DNA of 23,055 nucleotides from Caulobacteraceae bacterium (GCA_003136615.1 PLFA01000055.1:913-23967), one strand, 5' to 3'. Positions 8,099 to 16,148 are shown, numbered from the stretch's first letter. The notes: generated by a model from the letters alone, not told the origin. Translations and numbers: made by a program.

Positions 8099-8128
8099 GC
8101 GAGCGGTTTGGGCGCGAACGGTTCGGGC
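8099..8128. repeat. Two tandem 15-bp units between glyA and nrdR
   Basis: GCGAGCGGTTTGGGC (8099-8113) is followed without a gap by GCGAACGGTTCGGGC (8114-8128), identical at 13 of 15 positions. The second unit contains the perfect odd palindrome CGAAC-G-GTTCG. The pair ends at the GGAG that serves nrdR. The role is unknown; an operator or RNA element is possible. Confidence 0.5.
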
Positions 8129-8139
8129 CGGAGCTAACC

Positions 8140-8649
8140 TTGCGCTGTCCCTTCTGTGGCGATGCCGAGAGTCAGGTAAAGGACAGCCGTCCCACCGAGG
8201 ATGGGGCCGCCATTCGCCGTCGGCGTTCCTGTCCCCAGTGTGGCGGGCGGTTTACCACCTTCGAGCGCGTGCAGCTTCGCGAGTTGACGATTCTCAAAAG
8301 GTCCGGGCGTCGTGCGCCATTTGATCGCGAGAAGCTGGTCCGCTCCATTACCGTCGCCACGCGCAAACGCCCGGTGGACCCAGAGCGAATCGAGCGCATG
8401 GTCAGTGGCATCGTGCGTCGCCTGGAGAGCCTGGGCGAGACCGAACTTGCGTCTCACGTGGTGGGTGAGATGGTCATGAAAGCGATCAAGGCCCTCGATG
8501 AAGTCGCTTATGTCCGGTATGCCTCCGTCTATCGCGACTTTCGCCAGACCGAGGACTTCGCGCGTTTTCTCAGCGAGGAGGGCCTTTCGGACGAGCCGGG
8601 AGACGATGATCTGGACGCGCCTGTGGCCCCCAGCGGCCGTGCGACATGA
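8140..8649 (+). CDS. nrdR: Transcriptional repressor NrdR
   Basis: This 169-residue protein is the nucleotide-sensing repressor of ribonucleotide reductase genes. The N-terminus is a zinc ribbon, CPFCGDAE then CPQCGGRF, followed by TTFERVQLRELTILKRSGRR. An ATP-cone domain (about 50-140) has FDREKLVRSI, TRKRP, ERMVSGIVRRLE and VAYVRYASVYRDF. The start is the TTG at 8140, because NrdR proteins begin directly at the RCPFC block; GGAG lies seven bases upstream. The last ~25 residues are an acidic tail. Its stop overlaps the nusB start (ATGA). No NrdR-box palindrome is evident nearby, so its targets are probably elsewhere. Confidence 0.96.
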   Translation: MRCPFCGDAESQVKDSRPTEDGAAIRRRRSCPQCGGRFTTFERVQLRELTILKRSGRRAPFDREKLVRSITVATRKRPVDPERIERMVSGIVRRLESLGETELASHVVGEMVMKAIKALDEVAYVRYASVYRDFRQTEDFARFLSEEGLSDEPGDDDLDAPVAPSGRAT

Positions 8650-9101
8650 GCCGCTCCCCGCGTCAGGCCCGTTCGGTCGCTCGGCTGGCCGCCGTCCAGG
8701 CTCTGTACCAGATGGAAATATCCGGAGCCGGAGTGGACGCGATCGTCCGCGAATTCTCGCAACATCGCTTTGATCGCGACCTGGAAGGCGAGCGCCTCGC
8801 CGAGGCGGACGAGGCCTTTTTCGCCGAGATCCTTCGGGGCGTGGTCACTGACCGTCCCGCCGTGGATGCGGCGATTTCTCGTCGTCTTGCCGCGGGCTGG
8901 CGCCTGGACCGCATCGACGCCACCGCCCGCGCCATCATCAGATGCGCTGTCTATGAAATGACGGGAACGCCGCATACCCCCGCCGAGATCGCGATTGATG
9001 AATATGTCGAGGTCGCAAAGTCGTTCTTTGGCGAGGGCGCGGAGACGAGCTTCGTAAACGGGGTCCTGGATGGGATCGCGCGCGATGACAGGGCCGCCTG
9101 A
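8646..9101 (+). CDS. nusB: Transcription antitermination factor NusB
   Basis: The 151-residue all-helical protein binds boxA RNA with S10 (NusE) and promotes antitermination in rRNA operons. Family marks are ARLAAVQALYQME near the start, the middle block LDRIDATARAIIRCAVYEM, and the end with EIAIDEYVEVAKSFFG then FVNGVLDGIAR. The start overlaps the nrdR stop by four bases and the end overlaps thiL, so the three genes are probably cotranscribed and coupled. The ribE/ribH genes that often precede nusB in alphaproteobacteria are absent here. Confidence 0.95.
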   Translation: MSRSPRQARSVARLAAVQALYQMEISGAGVDAIVREFSQHRFDRDLEGERLAEADEAFFAEILRGVVTDRPAVDAAISRRLAAGWRLDRIDATARAIIRCAVYEMTGTPHTPAEIAIDEYVEVAKSFFGEGAETSFVNGVLDGIARDDRAA

Positions 9102-10056
9102 CGAATTCGACTGGATCGCGTCCCTAAGGGGGCTGACCCGGGGGGATCCTCGCGCCCTGAACCTTGTCGACGACGCGGCGGTGCTGCCGGGCCGCCCGGG
9201 CCACGATATGGTCATTTCCACCGACGCCATGGTCGAGGGCGTGCATTTTCTCGTCGATGAAAACCCGACCCTGATCGCAAAGCGCCTTTTACGCACCAGC
9301 CTCTCGGATCTCGCGGCCAAGGCGGCGCGACCGTTCGGCTATTTCCTAACCACCGCGTGGCCCTCGTCCCGAAATTGGCGCTATCGGCAGGCCTTTACGC
9401 GCGGCCTGGAGGAGGATGGGGACGAGTTTGGCGTATCACTCTTGGGCGGGGACACGGTCTCGACGGAAGGCCCCCTCACGGTCAGCGCCACGGTCCTGGG
9501 ATGGGCGCCGTCGGGACAAACACTCCTGAGGTCAGGCGCGCGAGATGGCGACATCGCTGTCGTCTGCGGCGTGGTCGGCGACGGTTGGTTGGGTCTTCAG
9601 GCCGCGCGCGGGGAAATTCCGGATCCCGGCGGGCGTCTGGCGGCGCATTATCGCGCGCCCAAGCCGTTGCTTCATCTGCGCGAGGCTTTGATGGCGCATG
9701 TCCGCGCGGCGGCCGATGTGTCCGACGGATTGCTCGCCGATGCGCTTCATGTCGCCAAAGCCAGCGGTCTGGGCGTGGCTCTTTGTCTTGAGGCGCTGCC
9801 CTTGTCTTTGGGCGCCGCGGACTGGTGTGCGAATCAGGGCAGCGAGGTCCGCGCGCGCCTCGACTTGGCCCGGGGGGGCGATGATTACGCCCTAATCTGC
9901 GCAGTCCCGTCGGGTTCCGAGGACGCCTTTCGCCGAGACGTGGCGGCTCTGGGAACGCCTGCCGCCGCAGTGGGACGCTTCGAGGCGGCGCCAGGGCTAA
10001 GGCTGACCCTTCGCGGCGGCCCGCTCCGCACGGAGGATCTGGGCTGGCGCCACTAA
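9085..10056 (+). CDS. thiL: Thiamine-monophosphate kinase
   Basis: The 323-residue ThiL phosphorylates thiamine monophosphate with ATP to give thiamine diphosphate, the last step of cofactor synthesis. It belongs to the AIR-synthase/SelD-like fold. Visible are DEFDWIASLRGL, the metal-binding LVDDAAVLPG, STDAMVEGVHF, the SDLAAKAARP block, LLGGDTV, AAADVSDGLLADA and GGDDYALICA. I use the ATG at 9085, since family members begin a few residues before DEFDxIA; an in-frame ATG at 9070 is the alternative. Either way the start lies inside nusB. The 89-bp gap to hppA contains a short inverted repeat (GTCCG-AAAA-CGGAC, 10116-10129) but no clear terminator. Confidence 0.94.
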   Translation: MTGPPDEFDWIASLRGLTRGDPRALNLVDDAAVLPGRPGHDMVISTDAMVEGVHFLVDENPTLIAKRLLRTSLSDLAAKAARPFGYFLTTAWPSSRNWRYRQAFTRGLEEDGDEFGVSLLGGDTVSTEGPLTVSATVLGWAPSGQTLLRSGARDGDIAVVCGVVGDGWLGLQAARGEIPDPGGRLAAHYRAPKPLLHLREALMAHVRAAADVSDGLLADALHVAKASGLGVALCLEALPLSLGAADWCANQGSEVRARLDLARGGDDYALICAVPSGSEDAFRRDVAALGTPAAAVGRFEAAPGLRLTLRGGPLRTEDLGWRH

Positions 10057-10145
10057 GCGCATGCCACACGGTGGGACGTATTTTCCCCGCGTGAGGCATG
10101 TTACGAGCTTCATAAGTCCGAAAACGGACAGATGAGGAAACACCC

Positions 10146-12284
10146 ATGGACCACGGCGCCAGTCAGATTCTGACCCTCGTGATCGCCGCCGGTTTTCTGG
10201 CCGTCATTTATGGGGTTGTTCAGACCCTTTTTTTGCTCCGCGCCAGCCCCGGCAACGCCAAGATGCAGGAGATCGCGGCTGCCATTCGGGAGGGCGCGGA
10301 GGCCTATCTGCGTCGACAGTACCTGACCATCGCCCTTGTTGGCGTGGTGATCTTGGCCATCCTATTGGTCCTCATTGGTTGGCGAGAAGCCCTGGGGTTC
10401 CTGATCGGCGCTTTGCTATCCGGCGCGGCGGGCTTCGCCGGAATGCTGATTTCCGTGCGCGCCAATGTCAGGACGGCTCAGGCAGCCTCGGAGAGCCTGG
10501 CGGCGGGCCTCTCTCTGGCGTTCCGATCAGGCGCTGTCACCGGCATGCTCGTGGCGGGGTTCGCCCTGATCGGTGTGGCCGGCTATTTCACGATCCTGAC
10601 CGGCCCCATGGGTCTTTCCCTGACCAGCCGGGATGTGATCGATTCGCTGGTGTCCCTGGGCTTTGGGGCGTCGCTGATCTCAATCTTCGCGCGGCTTGGC
10701 GGCGGTATCTTCACCAAGGGCGCCGATGTGGGTGGCGACATGGTGGGCAAGGTCGAAGCCGGGATTCCGGAGGATGATCCTCGAAACGCCGCGACGATCG
10801 CGGATAATGTAGGCGACAATGTCGGCGACTGCGCCGGCATGGCCGCGGACCTTTTTGAAACCTACGCCGTCACCACGGTGGCGACCATGGTTCTGGCCGC
10901 GATCTTTTTTCGGGGCTCCGCGGCCGTCGGCGACATGATGCTTCTGCCCTTGGCAATCTGCGCGGTCTGTATCGTCACCTCGATCATCGGCGCCTTCGCC
11001 GTGCGTCTGGGCCGGTCCGGCAACATCATGGGCGCGCTCTATCAGGGCCTGATCGTCACCGGGGTCCTGTCGGTGGGTGCGGTCTGGTTCGTCATCCAGT
11101 CACTGGTGCCGGCGGCGGGCGTATTCGTGGGCGAAAAACTTATCACGCCTTTCGCCATGTTTGTCTGCGGCCTCGTGGGTCTTGGCGTGACCGCCCTGAT
11201 CGTCGTGATCACGGAATATTATACGGGGACGAATTTCAGGCCCGTGAAGTCCATCGCCAAGGCGTCGGTCTCTGGCCATGGCACCAATGTGATCCAGGGC
11301 CTCGCCATGTCCCTGGAATCCACCGCCGCGCCAGCCATCGTCATCGTCGCCGGCATCATCATCACCTACCAATTCGCCGGGTTGTTTGGCATCGCCATCG
11401 CGACAACGACCATGCTCTCGCTCGCGGGTTTCGTGGTGGCCCTGGACGCCTTCGGGCCCGTCACCGATAATGCGGGGGGCATTGCGGAGATGGCCGGCCT
11501 GCCTCCTGAGGTTCGCCTCTCCACCGATGCGCTGGACGCGGTGGGCAACACCACCAAGGCGGTGACAAAGGGTTACGCCATCGGCTCCGCCGGCCTTGGC
11601 GCCCTGGTGCTCTTCGCCGCCTATACGCAGGACTTGAAGTTCTTCGCGGCCCACGCCGATGCGTCGCCCTTCTTTTCAGGGATGGGCAACGTCGCCTTCG
11701 ATCTCTCCAATCCCTACGTCGTCGTCGGTTTGCTGATGGGTGGTTTGCTGCCGTTTTTGTTCGGCGGTATGTCCATGACGGCGGTGGGGCGCGCCGCCGA
11801 AGCGGTTGTGGCGGAGGTGCGCCGCCAGTTTCGCGAAAATCCGGGGATCATGACTTATGAGGTGAAGCCCGAATACGGCCGAGCCGTGGACATCCTGACC
11901 CGCGCGGCCATTCGCGAGATGATCGTGCCCTCTCTTCTACCGGTGGTCTCGCCCATTCTCCTATTCCTGGTGATCTGGGCGATGGCGGGAAAGTCGGACG
12001 CTTTTTCGGCGCTGGGCGCGATGCTCATGGGCGTCATTGTCACGGGTCTCTTCGTGGCCATTTCCATGACCTCCGGCGGCGGCGCCTGGGATAACGCCAA
12101 GAAGCTCATCGAAGAGGGCCATTATGGCGGGAAGGGCTCCGAAGCCCATAAAGCCGCTGTCACCGGCGACACCGTCGGAGATCCCTACAAGGACACAGCC
12201 GGACCTGCCGTGAACCCGATGATCAAGATCACCAACATCGTGGCTCTGTTGCTATTGGCGGTGCTTTCCCACCGCGCGTCATGA
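10146..12284 (+). CDS. hppA: Membrane proton-pumping pyrophosphatase, K+-independent type
   Basis: This 712-residue polytopic protein, of the usual family length and expected to have about 16 membrane helices, couples pyrophosphate hydrolysis to proton export. The catalytic loop has DVGGDMVGKVEAG from residue 194, then EDDPRNAATIADNVGD and GDNVGDCAGMAADLFE from residue 223. Near the end come DNAKKLIEEG and GDTVGDPYKDTAGPAVNP. GNTTKAVTKGYA puts a Lys at residue 471, where K+-dependent enzymes have Ala, so this is the K+-insensitive H+-pumping class by established family rules. The start has GATGAGGA just upstream. The gene follows thiL and converges on bamE with 24 bp between them, where no terminator hairpin is evident. 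Confidence 0.97.
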   Translation: MDHGASQILTLVIAAGFLAVIYGVVQTLFLLRASPGNAKMQEIAAAIREGAEAYLRRQYLTIALVGVVILAILLVLIGWREALGFLIGALLSGAAGFAGMLISVRANVRTAQAASESLAAGLSLAFRSGAVTGMLVAGFALIGVAGYFTILTGPMGLSLTSRDVIDSLVSLGFGASLISIFARLGGGIFTKGADVGGDMVGKVEAGIPEDDPRNAATIADNVGDNVGDCAGMAADLFETYAVTTVATMVLAAIFFRGSAAVGDMMLLPLAICAVCIVTSIIGAFAVRLGRSGNIMGALYQGLIVTGVLSVGAVWFVIQSLVPAAGVFVGEKLITPFAMFVCGLVGLGVTALIVVITEYYTGTNFRPVKSIAKASVSGHGTNVIQGLAMSLESTAAPAIVIVAGIIITYQFAGLFGIAIATTTMLSLAGFVVALDAFGPVTDNAGGIAEMAGLPPEVRLSTDALDAVGNTTKAVTKGYAIGSAGLGALVLFAAYTQDLKFFAAHADASPFFSGMGNVAFDLSNPYVVVGLLMGGLLPFLFGGMSMTAVGRAAEAVVAEVRRQFRENPGIMTYEVKPEYGRAVDILTRAAIREMIVPSLLPVVSPILLFLVIWAMAGKSDAFSALGAMLMGVIVTGLFVAISMTSGGGAWDNAKKLIEEGHYGGKGSEAHKAAVTGDTVGDPYKDTAGPAVNPMIKITNIVALLLLAVLSHRAS

Positions 12285-12308
12285 TCCCTATGGAGACGAT
12301 TTCAGACC

Positions 12309-12791
12309 TTACGGGCTGCCCGGACCCCGGCTGTTGGGGTTGACCTGATTGGGCGGCAGGGCGCCAGCCGCGCTGATACTGCCGAGGATCTGCTCGATGG
12401 CTGACATTTCCCGGCCGCGCGTCGGCGTCTCGTGGTCGTTATAGGCGATCACCCGACCGTTCTTCAGGGTATAGTTCCGGACCGAGGCGACCTTATCACC
12501 CTCCTTGGTGAAACTGATCGCCGTTACGTTGCGCTTATCGACCTTCGAGGGATAGAAGCCGGTCCGGCTTGAGACCTGTGAGATGTAGAACCACTCATTT
12601 TTGTCGAAGGTCGCGACCTCGGTGGGTGAGCCCAACTTCGCCTGGACCGTGGCGCGGGTGTCCTGCCCAGGCTTCACGTCCGTGGGCGACTGATCAACGA
12701 CCTGGAACCCTTGATAGCTGTTGAGCGGCGTGCAGGCTCCGACAATCAGGAGTCCCACGGTCGACATGAGGGCGATCGGCTTGGAGAACAT
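12309..12791 (-). CDS. bamE: Outer-membrane assembly lipoprotein BamE (SmpA/OmlA)
   Basis: The 160-residue lipoprotein is the small BamE subunit of the beta-barrel assembly machine. A signal peptide of 19 residues ends in the lipobox IVGAC, with the lipidated Cys at 20. The SmpA/OmlA domain follows: VKPGQDTRATVQAKLGSPT (the characteristic V-x-x-G-x-T-x-x-x-V-x-x-x-LG-x-PT pattern), then EWFYISQ and a basic VDKRNVTAISF strand. The C-terminal tail is Pro/Asn/Gly-rich. I prefer the ATG at 12791; an in-frame GTG 15 bases earlier has no better ribosome site and would put charged residues before the signal. It diverges from the ubiquinol-cytochrome c chaperone gene, a common alphaproteobacterial arrangement. 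Confidence 0.93.
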   Translation of the reverse strand: MFSKPIALMSTVGLLIVGACTPLNSYQGFQVVDQSPTDVKPGQDTRATVQAKLGSPTEVATFDKNEWFYISQVSSRTGFYPSKVDKRNVTAISFTKEGDKVASVRNYTLKNGRVIAYNDHETPTRGREMSAIEQILGSISAAGALPPNQVNPNSRGPGSP

Positions 12792-12830
12792 TTTGGTTTC
12801 GTCCACGAAGGGCCGGGCGGCGAGCAGGCT

Positions 12831-12859
12831 TTGACCTAGGGCCAGGGGGTGACTAATTC
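12831..12859 (+). promoter_or_regulatory. Candidate sigma-70 promoter for the chaperone-DUF177 genes
   Basis: TTGACC (12831-12836) and TAATTC (12854-12859) are separated by 17 bp and lie about 35 bp before the start at 12895. The same gap must also hold the bamE promoter on the minus strand, where a TTGAAT/TAGGTC pair 17 bp apart is a weaker candidate. Confidence 0.4.
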
Positions 12860-12894
12860 AATCTGATTCATCGCGCCCTGCTTCCTGGGCGGAA

Positions 12895-13437
12895 ATGAGG
12901 CCAATGAGCGTTTGGACACTTTCAGGCAAGAGCCGGCGCGTGGCTCTGGGGCCCGCCGAGCGGTTGCACGCCTCCGCCGTCGCCGCGGCCCGCACAGGCA
13001 ATCTCTATGCCGTGATGGGCGCGCCCGACAGCGTCGAAGGCCGATTTGAGATGCTGACATTGCATGTGATTTTATTGGTGGAGCGTCTGAAAGCAGAGGG
13101 AAGGGCAGGGGATGGCCTGCGTCAGGCTTTGTTCGACACCTATGTGAGTCACCTGGACGGCGCCATGCGCGAAATGGGCGTTGGCGACCTCGCCATGGGC
13201 AAGAGAATGCGGAAGCTTGGAGAAGCCTTTTACGGGCGTGCGGCGGCCTATGCGGCGGCCTTCCACTTGCTGCCAGATCTCACCGAGATGAAGTCCATCG
13301 TGTCGCGGACCGTGCTGGAAGGCTTGGGCGTCGACGCCTCTCCACTGGCCGGCTATGTGGCGAGGACGCACGCCGCCCTTGCAGCGGGCCCGTCTGAGCG
13401 TTTGTTGGCCGGGGAACCGGCCTGGGCGGCGCCGTGA
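12895..13437 (+). CDS. Ubiquinol-cytochrome c chaperone family protein (CBP3-like)
   Basis: The protein has 180 residues and resembles the CBP3/UQCC1 chaperone domain, which in mitochondria assists cytochrome b and bc1 complex assembly. Marks are LHASAVAAART near residue 25, a GRFEMLTLHVILLVERLK helix, ALFDTYVSHLDGAMREMGVGD, and KRMRKLGEAFYGRAAAY. The exact client in bacteria is inferred from the eukaryotic homologue. The start could be the ATG at 12895 or 12904; GGGCGGA precedes the first. Its last four bases (GTGA) overlap the start of the DUF177 gene. Confidence 0.88.
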   Translation: MRPMSVWTLSGKSRRVALGPAERLHASAVAAARTGNLYAVMGAPDSVEGRFEMLTLHVILLVERLKAEGRAGDGLRQALFDTYVSHLDGAMREMGVGDLAMGKRMRKLGEAFYGRAAAYAAAFHLLPDLTEMKSIVSRTVLEGLGVDASPLAGYVARTHAALAAGPSERLLAGEPAWAAP

Positions 13438-13961
13438 CGCCGGCCAGCCCCTGGACCTGCCTTACGCCCTGGCCCCGCGAGCAGGAGGGCCCCGTTCAAC
13501 AGGATCTCGTGGCGGATGAACCCGCCCGCAAGGCCGTCGCGCGGTTTCTGGGTCTCGAAGATGTCACACTATTGTCAGCGCGCCTGACGCTTCAGGCCTG
13601 GCTTGATGGCGCGGAAATCGCCGGTGAGATGGAAGCGCGATTCACGCGACTATGCGGTTTGACGTTGGAGCCCTTTGAGGTGTTGTTGGACGAACCCATT
13701 TTTCTGCGCGCTCTTCCCGCTGGCAGTGCGCATGCGCCGGCGCCGCCATCGGGTGAGGTCGACCTGCAGCTTGAGGATGAAGACCCTCCCGAAGTTTTTG
13801 GCCCGGAAGGCGTCGATCTGTGTGATCTTGTCGTCCAGACACTGGCTCTGGCCCTAGATCCTTTTCCACGCAAGCCTGGAGCCGTGTTTGAACCGCCGCA
13901 AGCTCAGCTGGAGGACTCACCCTTCGGCATCCTGGCGCGTATGACGGACCCCAAGGAATAG
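13434..13961 (+). CDS. DUF177 (YceD-like) protein
   Basis: The 175-residue acidic protein fits DUF177/YceD. It shows LSARLTLQAWLDGAEIAGEMEA split by TRLCGLTLEPFE, the family's central Cys-x-TLEP block, followed by an acidic stretch, EGVDLCDLVVQTLALALDPFPRKPG, and a C-terminal SPFGILARM. The YceD family is linked to ribosome/23S rRNA metabolism in some bacteria; the role is not settled here. YceD usually sits before rpmF (ribosomal protein L32), but no rpmF follows; plsX starts 109 bp later. The GTG start at 13434 overlaps the previous gene's stop. Confidence 0.87.
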   Translation: MTPASPWTCLTPWPREQEGPVQQDLVADEPARKAVARFLGLEDVTLLSARLTLQAWLDGAEIAGEMEARFTRLCGLTLEPFEVLLDEPIFLRALPAGSAHAPAPPSGEVDLQLEDEDPPEVFGPEGVDLCDLVVQTLALALDPFPRKPGAVFEPPQAQLEDSPFGILARMTDPKE

Positions 13962-14070
13962 CGGTGGCCCCTCGCCCCACGCCCCCGCCAAGGCGGGTTG
14001 CATCCCGCGCCCGCGCCTGTATCGTCTCACCCTGCCTTGCGGGGGGTCCGAGGGAACTGGAAACGTTGTT

Positions 14071-15126
14071 GTGTCCGACCCTCTGGTGATCTCCGTCGAC
14101 GCCATGGGCGGCGACCATGGGCCCTCAGTCATTCTTCCAGGTGTCGCGCAGGCTTCCGCGATGCTGGGGGCGAACGTGCGTTTCCTCCTGCACGGGGACG
14201 CGGAACAGCTTGCGGCGGCCATCCGACAGACCCCAGGGCTCTTGTCGATATCTGAAATCCGCCCCTCACTTGGCGTCATTCCCATGGACGCGAAACCGGC
14301 CCACGCCATGCGCCGCGGCAAGGGCACGTCCATGTGGAACGCCGTGGAAAGCGTCAAGGCGGGGGAGGCGGGGGCGGCGGTCTCCGCGGGCAATACAGGC
14401 GCGCTGATGGCGATCTCGCGTCTCGCTTTGCGCATGATCGACGATCTTGATCGCCCGGCGCTTGTGGCAAATTGGCCAACCCTCGCCGGCGTCACCTCAG
14501 TCTTGGATGTGGGCGCCAACATCGTATGCGATGCGCAGCGTCTGGTGGAGTTCGCGATAATGGGAACGGCCTACCATCGCGCGGCGCACAAAGTGGCGCA
14601 GCCCACGGTCGGCCTGCTCAATGTCGGAACCGAGCACGAAAAGGGCCACGAAGAGGTCCGAGAGGCGGATAGGCTACTTCGCCGCCTGATGGGTGACATC
14701 AATTATCATGGCTTTGTCGAAGGCGACGATATTGCCAAGGGCGCGGTCGATGTCGTCATCACCGACGGCTTCACAGGCAATGTGGCTCTCAAGACCGCGG
14801 AGGGCCTGGCGCGCTTCTTTCGGGCTGAACTTCGCGCGACCCTGACCGCGAACCTCGTGGCGAAACTCGGCGCGTTTGTGGCCAGCGGCGCCCTGAGGCA
14901 AATGAGTGAACGGCTAAACCCCAGCACAATCAATGGTGGACCGTTCTTGGGGCTCAATGGCGTGGTCGTGAAAAGCCACGGCGGCGCCGACGCCCGCGGT
15001 GTCGCCAATGCGATCCGTCTGGCGGCCAATCTGGGAGGAAGCGACATCATCGCGGAAGTCACCCGCACTCTGGCGAGGCGGACTCCGCCCAGCGTGGCCC
15101 CGCTGAAAGAGAGAACGATCGCGTGA
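14071..15126 (+). CDS. plsX: Phosphate acyltransferase PlsX
   Basis: The 351-residue enzyme converts acyl-ACP to acyl-phosphate, the donor for PlsY in phospholipid synthesis. Family features are the N-terminal ISVDAMGGDHGPSVILPG, the MRRGKGTSMWNAVESVK block, AVSAGNTGALMA, LDVGANIVCDAQRL, LLNVGTEHEKGHE, VVITDGFTGNVALKTAEG and GLNGVVVKSHGGAD. The start is the GTG at 14071, since the family motif begins a few residues later. A GC-rich hairpin (CCCGCC/GGCGGG) in the 109-bp gap upstream may mark a transcript boundary, but it has no T tract. The stop overlaps the fabH GTG by four bases (GTGA). Confidence 0.96.
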   Translation: MSDPLVISVDAMGGDHGPSVILPGVAQASAMLGANVRFLLHGDAEQLAAAIRQTPGLLSISEIRPSLGVIPMDAKPAHAMRRGKGTSMWNAVESVKAGEAGAAVSAGNTGALMAISRLALRMIDDLDRPALVANWPTLAGVTSVLDVGANIVCDAQRLVEFAIMGTAYHRAAHKVAQPTVGLLNVGTEHEKGHEEVREADRLLRRLMGDINYHGFVEGDDIAKGAVDVVITDGFTGNVALKTAEGLARFFRAELRATLTANLVAKLGAFVASGALRQMSERLNPSTINGGPFLGLNGVVVKSHGGADARGVANAIRLAANLGGSDIIAEVTRTLARRTPPSVAPLKERTIA

Positions 15127-16148
15127 CGGGGGACTCGAGAACGGGGGAGTTGAAAACTGGGGCCTCAAGAACGACTGACCTGAGAAGTGTGGTGACCGGG
15201 GTGGGCGGATATCTACCGCCAGACATCGTCACCAATGACCAGCTCGCCCGGGTGATCGATACGAGCGACGCCTGGATCTTCGAACGCACCGGTATTCGCT
15301 CCCGTCACAAGGCCGCGCCGGATCAGGCCACATCCGACCTGGCGACGGAGGCCGCGCGCCGCGCCCTAGCCGCCGCCGGACGTTCGGCGAGCGACGTTGA
15401 TCTCATCATCGTGGCCACCACCACCAGTGATCTGACCTTCCCCGCCACCGCCGCCATCGTGCAGCGAAAGCTCGGGGCGCCGATCTGCGCGGCGTTTGAT
15501 GTTCAGGCGGTCTGCTCGGGCTTTGTCTATGCCCTCAGCGTCGCTGACGGGTTTGTCGCCCGGGGTATGGCGCGCTGCGCCCTGGTCATTGGGGCGGAGA
15601 TCATGACCCGGCTCATGGACTGGTCTGACCGCGGCACCTGCGTGCTTTTCGGGGACGGCGCTGGCGCGGTGGTCTTGGAGCCGCTTGCGGGCGCGGGCAC
15701 CACCGATGACCGCGGCATTCTGGGGTTTTCTCTCCGATGCGAGGGGGGCAAACAGGATCTGCTCTATGTCGATGGCGGGCCCACCACCACGGGCACGGTG
15801 GGTAAACTGCGAATGCAGGGCAAGGAAGTCTTCCGTCACGCCGTGACCAATATCAGCGAAGCCGTGGTAGCCGCGGCGGCGGCCGCGCGGGTGGATCTTC
15901 CGTCGATCGACTGGTTTATTCCTCATCAGGCCAATCAGCGAATTCTCGATGGCGTGGCGCGAAAACTCGGCATCGCGGAATCCAGGGTGATCTCCACCGT
16001 TGCGGATCACGCCAATACCTCCGCCGCCTCCATACCGCTCGCCTTGTCCCAGGGCGTCTCCGATGGCCGGATAAAACCGGGCCATTTGTTGCTTCTGGAA
16101 GCCATGGGGGGTGGTCTAACCTGGGGCGCTGTGGTCCTTCGTCTCTGA
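15123..16148 (+). CDS. fabH: Beta-ketoacyl-ACP synthase III with repeat-built N-terminal extension
   Basis: FabH starts fatty-acid elongation by condensing acetyl-CoA with malonyl-ACP. The product is 341 residues, about 20 longer than usual at the N-terminus. The catalytic triad is complete: Cys131 in AVCSGFVYAL, His268 in IPHQANQRI, Asn298 in DHANTSAAS. DTSDAWIFERTGIRSRH and the C-terminal GGGLTWGAVVLRL are also typical. The GTG at 15123 is coupled to the plsX stop. The first ~22 codons encode degenerate five-residue repeats before the core begins at VVTGVGGYLP; an internal GTG near 15189-15192 is a possible alternative start with no good ribosome site. plsX-fabH-ihfA is a standard alphaproteobacterial order. 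Confidence 0.95.
   Translation: MTGDSRTGELKTGASRTTDLRSVVTGVGGYLPPDIVTNDQLARVIDTSDAWIFERTGIRSRHKAAPDQATSDLATEAARRALAAAGRSASDVDLIIVATTTSDLTFPATAAIVQRKLGAPICAAFDVQAVCSGFVYALSVADGFVARGMARCALVIGAEIMTRLMDWSDRGTCVLFGDGAGAVVLEPLAGAGTTDDRGILGFSLRCEGGKQDLLYVDGGPTTTGTVGKLRMQGKEVFRHAVTNISEAVVAAAAAARVDLPSIDWFIPHQANQRILDGVARKLGIAESRVISTVADHANTSAASIPLALSQGVSDGRIKPGHLLLLEAMGGGLTWGAVVLRL
15131..15190 (+). repeat. Four degenerate 15-bp tandem units in the fabH 5' end
   Basis: Units at 15131, 15146, 15161 and 15176 share the pattern GG-x-x-T-x-x-A-x-AAC with an exact 15-base period. In the fabH frame they read roughly DSRTG, ELKTG, ASRTT, DLRSV. The period is a multiple of three, so the reading frame is kept. 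Confidence 0.6.

Noticed and set aside
10068..10095. Possible terminator CCAC-ACG-GTGG after thiL
   Set aside because: The stem is only 4 bp and the following T run is short and separated; not convincing.
15366..16085. Long open frame antisense to fabH (239 residues)
   Set aside because: The fabH frame has all catalytic residues; the antisense frame is Arg/Gly-rich without family features.
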